Part shown: positions 58,401-64,000 of the stretch, piece after piece
Layout of the letters: the number at the start of each line of letters is the position of its first letter
How positions within the stretch are numbered: the stretch's first letter is position 1
From: Cricetomys ansorgei
Lineage: Eukaryota; Chordata; Mammalia; Rodentia; Nesomyidae
Direction of reading: 5' to 3'
NCBI GenBank assembly: GCA_026225945.1
Contig: JAMJFZ010002475.1
Coordinates: forward strand, 1,668,501-1,732,500
DNA: 64,000 nt
Program-made: the position numbers and the translations under genes
Notes under the pieces: generated by a model
Database searches by the model: none
What the model was told of the DNA's origin: nothing
Seen by the model: only the letters and a program-made list of their open reading frames with translations

Positions 58401-59143
58401 TTTGTATCTTCTAAGCTACCATAAAATAGCTCCTTAATCTCTGATTACTCAATCACTTTTGTGGTCCAAAGTTCCAAATGCTTTCTCAGTCTTTCCCCAC
58501 AAAAACAACATGGTCAGGTCCGTTACAGCAACACCCCACTTCCGGCACAGATTTTTATTCTACTTTGCTTTTTTGTTGCAGTGATAAATTTCGTGACCAA
58601 AATAACTTGGGCAGGGATGATATATTTCAGTTTATAGGTTATAATCCATCATCAAGAGAAACCAGGGCAGAAACTCTAGCATGGAGGAACCCTGCTTATT
58701 GGCTTGCTCCCAGGCTTGCATTCAGCTGTCTTTCTTATACGAGCTCATCTTCCAAGGGGTGGCACCACCCACAATGGAGTAGGCTCTTTCATATCAGAGG
58801 GGGGAAAAAAAGAAAGCCACGCAGACATTCCTACAAGCCAATCTCACAGAGGCAGTTCCTCAGTTGGGTTTCCTCTTTCCCTGTGTGCCAAGTTGACAAC
58901 CAGGATTAGCCACAAACTCACCACCCCCCCTTTCCCTTCTTGATATAGCCTGTAGGTGGTGGCTGCCAAGTCTTTGAAGGGCGTCCCAAGCTGGCTTCAT
59001 GGTACCAGCGAGTGAAGGCTGCGGTGGGGGAGGACCTCTTCCGGGAGGCCCATGAGGTCATCCTGAAGGTTAAAGACTCTCCACCTGCCAACCTCACCTT
59101 AAAGCAGAAGATGATGCCTGGAGTGCTCGCCATGATCCGTTGA
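47145..59143 (+). CDS. Gstt1: Glutathione S-transferase theta 1 (complete, 5 exons)
   Basis: The exons are 47145-47256, 48281-48368, 50748-50898, 56754-56930 and 58949-59143. They join to 723 bases encoding 240 residues, the mouse Gstt1 length. All splice sites are GT/AG, with phases 1, 2, 0, 0. This cytosolic theta GST conjugates glutathione to small electrophiles, including dihaloalkanes and epoxides. It has a thioredoxin-fold domain (about residues 1-76) with Ser11, and a helical domain with the HISLADL motif. Arg107 is conserved. Identity rests on [43 protein letters not shown] and [13 protein letters not shown] stretches. Residue 234 is Gly (codon GGA, 59120-59122), where mouse has Arg and human Trp. 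That position is known to tune catalytic rate. Intron 3 (5.9 kb) is packed with SINEs, microsatellites and L1. Exon 3 begins about 40 bases after a B2 tail. Confidence 0.97.
47515..47635. repeat. Pyrimidine-rich (CT)n/(CCCT)n tract in Gstt1 intron 1
   Basis: About 120 bases are almost entirely C and T on the + strand. Confidence 0.93.
48468..48640 (+). repeat. B2/B3 SINE in Gstt1 intron 2
   Basis: GAGCTGGATGCATGGCTTAG, CACTTAGCTGCTCTTGC and GGTGCCCTCTAGCATCTGTG. It starts about 100 bases after exon 2. Confidence 0.8.
49913..50025 (+). repeat. B1-like SINE in Gstt1 intron 2
   Basis: A diverged B1/B4-type block (GCTCATGCCTGCAATCCTGG, TTTGAGGCTAGCCCAGGCTG). Confidence 0.65.
50377..50708 (+). 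repeat. B2 SINE with long (CA)/(TA) microsatellite in its tail
   Basis: A young-looking B2 head (GGGGCTGGAGAGATGGCTTA, TAATTCCCAGCAATCATATG) runs into a CA/TA-rich microsatellite (50525-50690) and ends in AAATCAATAAATC plus T and A runs. It stops about 40 bases before Gstt1 exon 3. Confidence 0.93.
51430..51575 (+). repeat. ID SINE with (GT)n tail in Gstt1 intron 3
   Basis: The ID head (GGAGCACTTGCCTAATGAGC, GGGTCCTGGGTTCGATTATT) is followed at 51502-51573 by a GT run interrupted by CTGTG. Confidence 0.88.
52028..52168 (-). repeat. B1 SINE, reverse orientation
   Basis: A full-length reverse B1 (CGAGACAGGGTCTCTCTGTT through GGGATTAAAGGCGTGCACTG). Confidence 0.93.
52488..52592 (+). repeat. 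B1-like SINE
   Basis: A diverged block (GTAATTCCAGCATTCGGGAT, TGAGTTTGAGGTCAGCCTGT). Confidence 0.7.
52733..52915 (+). repeat. B2/B3 SINE
   Basis: CACTGGCTGCTCTTCCAGAC, GGATTCCCAGAACCCACATG and the B3-like tail CCATACAGACGAAACACC. Confidence 0.85.
53083..53263 (-). repeat. B2 SINE, reverse orientation
   Basis: A complete reverse B2 (GGAACTGGAGTTACAGACAG through TGAGCCATCTCTCCAACCCC) with an A-rich tail upstream. Confidence 0.93.
53486..53692 (+). repeat. B1 SINE with GGA-rich tail
   Basis: A full-length B1 (TGATGGCGCACGCCTTTAAT through GAGAAACCCTGTCTCGG) is followed by an A/G-rich (GGAG)n stretch. Confidence 0.93.
54155..54290 (+). repeat. B1-like SINE
   Basis: TGCAGTCCCGGCACTTGAGA, ACATCCTGGCCTACACAGTG and an A-rich tail. 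Confidence 0.7.
54396..54556 (+). repeat. B1/B4-like SINE
   Basis: GAGTTTGGTGGTACACACCT, CCTTGGGAGGTCAAGGCAGA and an A tail. Confidence 0.65.
54784..54882. repeat. (TA)n(CA)n(CG)n alternating tract
   Basis: About 100 bases of continuous purine-pyrimidine alternation pass from TA to CA to CG, ideal for cruciform and Z-DNA structures. Confidence 0.96.
55040..55172 (-). repeat. GT/GC alternating tract and B3-like fragment
   Basis: 55041-55078 alternates GT and GC. It is followed by a reverse B3-like body (TATGTGGGTGCTGAGGAGTT, GGAGTGATCTCCTCAGACCC). Confidence 0.65.
55172..56340 (-). mobile_element. L1 ORF2 fragment, antisense, with triplet-repeat insertion
   Basis: The + strand reads as antisense rodent L1 ORF2: CTTGATGATAGCCATTCTGA, CCCGTTTGTCAATTTTTAG and TTGATCCATTTTGGATTTG occur in the expected order. 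About 290 bases at roughly 55270-55565 interrupt it and carry CTG and CTC repeats. Reading frames are broken, so this is a dead copy. Confidence 0.8.
55402..55535. repeat. (CTG)12 followed by (CTC/CTG)n triplet repeat
   Basis: Twelve CTG units (55404-55439) run into CTC triplets interspersed with CTG pairs to about 55512, then (TCC)n. Confidence 0.97.
57050..58910 (+). mobile_element. Composite dispersed repeat with two ~350-bp direct terminal repeats (Gstt1 intron 4)
   Basis: Two similar blocks in the same orientation lie at about 57065-57440 and 58560-58905. Both read: GTTGCTGTGATAAA-type start, ATGGAGGAA or TAGAGGAATG, TTACTGGCTTG or TTATTGGCTTG, and an end near GTGTCAAG or GTGCCAAGTTGACAAC. 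About 1.1 kb of interior (with CTCTTAACTGTGAGATTCTG and ACAACATGGTCAGGTCCGTT) separates them. The arrangement resembles LTR-interior-LTR. I do not assign a family, and no coding frame remains. Confidence 0.55.
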
Positions 59144-59310
59144 GTTCGGACGCTTCGTCCCTGCACAGAACGTGGAGGTTCACAAAGTGCTTTCATGACT
59201 CTGCTGATGCACCCGAGCCTCGCAGTATAATGGTTCTCAGGCCAGGCTCTGCCTTCCTCTTTAACCCAGGACCGCTGCTATAATCACTGCCTTTCACTTG
59301 GAGTTTGGGT

Positions 59311-59316
59311 AATAAA
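59311..59316 (+). terminator. Gstt1: Gstt1 polyadenylation signal
   Basis: AATAAA lies 168 bases after the Gstt1 stop codon. Confidence 0.88.
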
Positions 59317-59457
59317 CCTAGGCTCGGCTGGAGCCTCAGCTTCTCTGTGTTGTTTGACTTTCCTCTGTGCTGGCCCGGTTGTGTTCCCAAAAGACAATTC
59401 CCTTTCCCAGGCCTCGAGGATCATTTCCCCTCTTAATGGATGCCAAGAATGAAATCA

Positions 59458-59612
59458 CAGGTAGGCACGGTTGCTCATGTAATGGAGAGCGCTCGGTAGG
59501 GTGAAGCAGGAGGATCGTTGAGAGTTCAAGGCCAGGCGGGCTACATATTGAGGTCAATGCCAGCCTGGGACACAGTGTGAGACTGTGTCTGTCTCGACAA
59601 CAAAAGAAACCG
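59458..59612 (+). repeat. B1/B4-like SINE
   Basis: GCAGGAGGATCGTTGAGAG, AGTTCAAGGCCAGGCGGGCT and CAGCCTGGGACACAGTGTGA. Confidence 0.7.
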
Positions 59613-59614
59613 AC

Positions 59615-60600
59615 AAGGAAAACAAAGCACAAGCTAAATCACAGACGCCCTTCATGCTTCCGGTTCTTGGAATCAGCAGGTGCCTGGCTGCTGGCCTTGA
59701 CAAGCTGTCACCTGACCTGGCCAGTCTCTTGAACATGGATCCCCTTCATAGGGTCACCCACCTCCCCTGACAATGTACAGAATTGGTTAAGAGGAGAAAA
59801 TGCCCACAGTAGCTCTCCTGGTGAGAGGTCAGACTCAGGTACAAACTCTCAAGCAGGAACGAAGGGCTCAGATTGCGTTTGAGATTAATATTCTATTGCG
59901 GTTGGAGGAATGGGAGTGCACTGGAGGGCAGCCAGGAAGGAAGCTGAGAGGTTGGATGTTGGCAGTAGTTACGGGTGGAGGGTGGGGGTAGACAAAGGTG
60001 AGACTCGTGGGGAATTGTTAAGCACCAAACATGAGGGGTGGAGAAATGGAGAGGCCCTCCTCTCAGTCTGGAGAGGTTAGCTTCTGCTATGACAAGAAGA
60101 CACTCTCCTTGGGGTGGGGTGGGGGGTGGGGGATAAGTCCTCCTTATAGGGGAACATTTGGGACCAGGAAAACAGCTATTCTCAAGTTTTCCGTTGACCC
60201 CATTGTCTTGCTGAGGCACATTTTGGGGGAACTAGGGAGATGCTCTTGGGAAATGATGATGTCATAACAGGCTTGAACTACCACTGAAGACCTTTGCACA
60301 ACAAAGCGGGTGAAGTTTTATCCAATCCCAGGTATGTCTGCGTACCTGCCTCTTGGCTTTTAGAAGAGGATTAGCTGGGAAGGAATAATCAAGAATCTGG
60401 AGGGCCAGATCCTTCCCTCACAGGGTGCGGGTCTAGCCTTTGCACTTGGTCAAACATCCCCAGCCTGAGTGCTGACCCAGGGAACTGGGTGCAGAAGCAG
60501 CTGCACTTCTTTTTCCTTTTCTGTATCAAGGGTCTCTAAAGCCACCCCTCCCTCAGCCCTCTCCCTGGGTGCAAGGAAAGTGAAACAGGGCGGACAGCTC
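59615..60600. other. Gstt1-Gstt3 intergenic DNA, no gene seen
   Basis: Unique sequence without recognised exons or elements. It leads into the Gstt3 promoter. Confidence 0.45.
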
Positions 60601-60931
60601 AGCTCTTTTGTCATTAAATTCACCAATGGAAACGCCCTCCGCTCCTGGGTTGACTGAAGCACAGAGACTCAGGGAAGAGTTTGGCCAGATAGCAAAACCC
60701 AGGTTCACCGACAGGTTGACCAATGGGAGGCTAACCTGCAGCCGGCTCGCTGATTGGCCCAAAATTCTCATGCGCATCCAATGGGAGGAGAGGTGGTGAT
60801 CCGTCTGGAACAAGAAGTACCAAGGGCCAAGACCCAGCCGTTTCTGCCCGCCGTTGCGGTTGCTCCTGCCTCTGTATCCCCCGTGGCCAGTCTCTGAGGT
60901 CTGCCAGCGGCTACTCCCTCAGCCTCCAACC
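60600..60931 (+). promoter_or_regulatory. Gstt3: Gstt3 promoter with four CCAAT boxes
   Basis: CCAAT boxes lie at 60623-60627, 60720-60724 and 60778-60782, with an inverted one (ATTGG) at 60753-60757. A clustered, TATA-less arrangement like this is typical of NF-Y-dependent promoters. An NRF1-like half-site ATGCGCATC lies near 60770. GC content rises toward the start codon, which sits in CCAACCATGG context. Confidence 0.65.
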
Positions 60932-63775
60932 ATGGGCCTGGAGCTCTACCTGGACCTGATGTCCCAGCCATGCCGTGCTGTTTACATCTTCGCCAAGAAG
61001 AACTGCATCCCCTTCCAGCTGTGTACAGTAGACTTGCTCAAAGGTGGGCCTGGTTGGCTGGCTGGGTACCGTGGACCTCCGCCCACTGCACCCCGCGAGC
61101 GGTCAGGCTAGGCATGCAAACAGGAGAGGAACGCCGGCTGCTCTCGAGGGGAAGCGGTTGCATCAGTTATAAGCTGTGAATTTTTAAAGAACCCTTGCCT
61201 GGTGAATAACAACCTTCCAAATACCAGATGCAAAGGGAGAGAAGAGAAGAGCTAGGCACCGGGGGGGGGGGGGGAGTTGAAGTAACTCATTGCCTATGTG
61301 AGGGATCCCCTCTTTTCATTCCTGCATTCTGGGGCAGAAAAAAAAAAAAGGTTTTACTTGGGCGTGTGATCTTCCCACTCAGTATCCTGGCCTTTCCTTT
61401 CTCTTCACCAGAGCCAAGTCCCTTCAAGCGTTCAGGCTTGCTTGCTATTGTGTATGTGTGTGCCTGTACATGTGCGTTTTACTGGGGACCAAACTGAGGA
61501 TGTCATACATGCTACCACGGAGCTATACTTCCGGCCGTCTTTCTACTTATTTTACGACGGGGTTGCTTAGTTGACCCGGTTGCAGTCACTCTTCGCCCTG
61601 TCACAGCATTGAGCCTGTGATCCTTCTGAATTTCTCAAGTAGCTGGAATTACAGACTTGCCAGGGCCCTGTCCGCCTTCCAGTATGCTCTCTGGGAGTTT
61701 CCAGTCGGCTAAAGGGCTCTGGAAAAGGACTGTAGTGGGAGAGGCCAGCACTCTCACTGGGGCTGGAATGTTGTTGCTCTTGTTAGCCTTTGGGGGGTGG
61801 GGGTGGAGGATACAGCAGCTGAAGCAGAGTTCAGCAGAGGGCAGGGTTACATCTGGACTTGGAGAGGGCTACAGGGATGTTCTGCTGAGTCCTCTGACTG
61901 GCTGCATGAAGGCAGTTTGTGGAAGGAGACCGGACAAAGCTGATGGGTCCGTTCAATGGAAGGATAGAGAAGCCTACAAATGGGTCTAGAACCTGGCCCC
62001 ATCAAAGACCTTCCCACTCCACTCATAGTGACAATGTAACTTGTACTGTCCGATGTGGCTTCTGTAGGCCACTCCTCCGCTGCGTCCCCCAGCCCCAGGC
62101 CCCAGCAGTCCATGGACTGGGGCTTTTCAGCTCTATTTGGAGGGAATGCCACTTCCCTTCAGCTTGCCAGGCCCAGCCCTCCTGACCCTGCCCCCTCCTG
62201 GTATCCATCCTTGGCCAGCATTGGGCTGCATCCCCGTGGGCCCCTTCAAGGAACATGGCAGCCGGCAGACCTAAGTCAGGACTGGGCTACTGGCTGCCTG
62301 CTCCCAGCCCAGAATAGTGCCACACTACCATCTGAGCTTCTGCCATGGAGCAAATCTGACCTTATCCAGCAGCCTGGGCACTCTTGTCTCTTGGGCCTGC
62401 TGTCTCTTGGGGCCGCTGCTTGGCTTCCTAGCTACCTTGCTGGGGGCCCTGGCCGCCATGAGTCCCATATGATTCTGAGGACCACTGGGGAGCCAGCACA
62501 TTTTCCCTTTGTGGGAATCTGGCTCAGCTCCACCCTGGGATTACTAGGGACTCTACTCCCCACTGGCTGTAGGGTGCCCCCAACTTGGCAGAGTGGTGCA
62601 GAGGCAGCTCCAACTAATACACACACATGGTCCCAAGCTGGACCCCTGGGCACCCCCCTGACTATTCAAATAGGGTGAAAAAAATCCCACCAATCATAGG
62701 CCACCCAAGAACCACCCCTCCATATACACACACTATATAAAGAGCTGCACTCTGCTCAGTAGGGGTCCAGCTTAGGCTGCTGTCTTCCTCATTGGAGGCA
62801 ACCATGCCCAGTACATCTCTTTTGTGAAATTTGGTGCTGTCTTTGTCCAAGAGTCAAGCATTTAAGCAAATAATACTCAGCCTGGGATAATTCCCTTCAG
62901 AGCTACAACACCAGGGAAACTTCTTCCCTAGGAAGGGATCAGAGTGGAGCTGTTACACTAACACTCAGCTAAGCTGGGGACACCTTCACCTCAGAGCTGT
63001 GTGGTCCCTGGGCCCCTGACTGCCAGGGTAACTTCCTCTCAGAGCTTTCACTGGGGACACCTTCCCCATGTCAGAGCTGTGTGGTTCCTTGGCTCCCGAC
63101 TGCCAGGGCAGCTTTCTATCTCTGTCTGAGCTGGAAAAGCACTCCACAGCTTGGGCTTGGGGGTTAGGAGAGAGGCAGTGAGTTCATTCCCGGAGCCCCA
63201 AGTGAGGACGGACTCTGGGGGCTTGGCACAGAAAAGGAAGAAGAATTGAGGTGCTGGAGACCAGTTGGAATGGGACACTTGTTCCCGGCAAGAGAATGGA
63301 AAGGGCTAGAGATCTGGGGTGTACACAGGTTATCCAGTCTGGTCAGAAGAACCTGCCGAGTTCTTGCCTGGGACAGGAATATGGATCAGAGTTCAGGAAT
63401 GAGACTGGGTGTCTGCGTAAGGTTGCCTGTGGGCCATAACTCTATAGAATCACCTCTTTCCCAGACCTGAGTGGACCCTCTGATTGACCCAGGCTTCACA
63501 GAGGTGGGTCAGGGCAAAGGGACATCTGATAGAATCGCTATCTGTGATCTACTGGTCAGCTTGATGGCTTTCCTCTTTTTCCCGAGGCTTCTTGAAGAAA
63601 ACTGGCGCCTGAATGTAGGGAAGGGGGCAGGTAGACCTTAAGGAGTCCCCAGAGTCCTCTTCCCTGACCCCTCTGGTCTCTCTGTAGGCCAGCATTACAC
63701 GGATGCCTTTGCCCAGGTGAATCCCTTGAGGAAGGTGCCGGCTTTGAAGGATGGGGACTTCATCTTGGCAGAGAG
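60932..63775 (+). CDS. Gstt3: Glutathione S-transferase theta 3, exons 1-2 (truncated by window end)
   Basis: The visible exons are 60932-61043 and 63688-63775 (112 and 88 bases, phases 1 and 2, GT/AG), exactly the family pattern. They encode residues 1-66 plus part of 67. Exons 3-5 lie beyond position 64000. Identity rests on [12 protein letters not shown], followed by [20 protein letters not shown] and DGDFILAE, closest to rodent Gstt3. Ser11 of the theta active site is present and the thioredoxin-fold half is intact. Residue 10 is Met where neighbours have Leu, and residue 25 is Cys (KKNCIPF) where the other genes have Gly or Ser. The Cys is unusual so near the glutathione site. Functionality cannot be judged without the remaining exons. 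Confidence 0.93.
61260..61276. repeat. Poly-G tract in Gstt3 intron 1
   Basis: A G homopolymer of about 15 bases. Confidence 0.85.
61482..61662 (-). repeat. B4-like SINE, reverse orientation
   Basis: An ID-like part (ACTGGGGACCAAACTGAGGA, CTACCACGGAGCTATACTTC) precedes an old B1-like part ending CTCAAGTAGCTGGAATTACA. Confidence 0.65.
62640..62880 (+). mobile_element. Possible LTR promoter segment in Gstt3 intron 1
   Basis: A CCAAT box (62690-62694) is followed about 40 bases later by TATATAAA (62733-62740) and a GC-moderate leader. That spacing suits an endogenous retroviral LTR. I could not delimit ends or name a family, and no retroviral gene is present. Confidence 0.35.
62974..63125 (+). 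repeat. 77-bp tandem duplication
   Basis: Two copies start CTGGGGACACCTTC at 62974 and 63051. Both continue TCAGAGCTGTGTGGT and GACTGCCAGGG. A more degenerate third copy may lie at about 62895-62940. Confidence 0.8.
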
Positions 63776-63944
63776 GTAATGGGTTCCTGGCTGGTAAGCT
63801 GTGTGGGGCAGGCCACCTGTCTGGGCCCACTGCCGGCAATCTGGTCTGTGGCTTCTGTGTCAGCCCCAGGGTAGAGGGTCATTTGAAACCCAAGAAGAGG
63901 TACCTAGAGCTGAGTTTGGGCTTTTGAAGACATGGTATACCTGC

Positions 63945-64000
63945 TTCCTCTTGCATTTTATGGATGAGGAAACTGAGGCTGGGGGATGGGGTGGGCAGTC
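63945..64000 (+). repeat. MIR-like fragment in Gstt3 intron 2
   Basis: ATGGATGAGGAAACTGAGGC is the MIR core. It runs off the window. Confidence 0.65.

Noticed and set aside
62055..62678. 207-residue open frame in Gstt3 intron 1
   Set aside because: It lies within an intron in GC-rich, partly repeat-like DNA. The composition (Pro/Ser/Leu-rich) and absence of domains argue against a gene, though transcript data could overturn this.
59330..64000. Ddt (D-dopachrome tautomerase), expected near Gstt genes
   Set aside because: No MIF-like coding exon was found after Gstt1 within the window. It should lie beyond Gstt3 to the right.

Overview
This is mammalian genomic DNA, almost certainly from a muroid rodent. 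It has short exons with GT/AG introns, CpG-rich promoters, and many rodent-type SINEs (B1, B2/B3, ID, B4), URR1 DNA transposons and L1 fragments. The SINE subtypes look cricetid-like (hamster, vole or deer mouse) rather than mouse or rat, but that is only an impression. There is no bacterial, phage or CRISPR content.

Layout, with all genes on the + strand. Positions 16-257 hold two decayed exons of the sugar transporter gene Slc2a11. A complete three-exon Mif gene (3333-3978) follows behind a CpG island. About 26 kb without a recognisable gene comes next (4.1-30 kb). It holds SINEs, an LTR-like element, a long G-rich pentanucleotide array and an orphan CpG-rich promoter with a perfect RFX X-box near 23.4 kb. 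The second half is the theta-class glutathione transferase array: Gstt2 (30162-32597), Gstt4 (36449-43238), Gstt1 (47145-59143) and the first two exons of Gstt3 (60932-63775, running off the window).

The order Slc2a11-Mif-Gstt2-Gstt4-Gstt1-Gstt3 fits the known Mif/Gstt locus. Ddt is expected beyond the right end. The complete Gstt genes share one five-exon structure (112, 88, 151, 174 or 177, then 195 or 210 coding bases; phases 1, 2, 0, 0), so they are tandem duplicates. Gstt1, Gstt2 and Gstt3 encode detoxification enzymes with the theta catalytic Ser11. Gstt4 also keeps Ser11 but lacks Arg107. Mif encodes the cytokine/tautomerase.

I found no new multi-gene system. The most checkable oddities are a likely gene-conversion tract between exon 1 of Gstt2 and Gstt1, Gly234 in Gstt1 (Arg in mouse, Trp in human), Pro9 beside the Gstt2 active site, the Slc2a11 relic, and the orphan RFX/ZNF143-type promoter.
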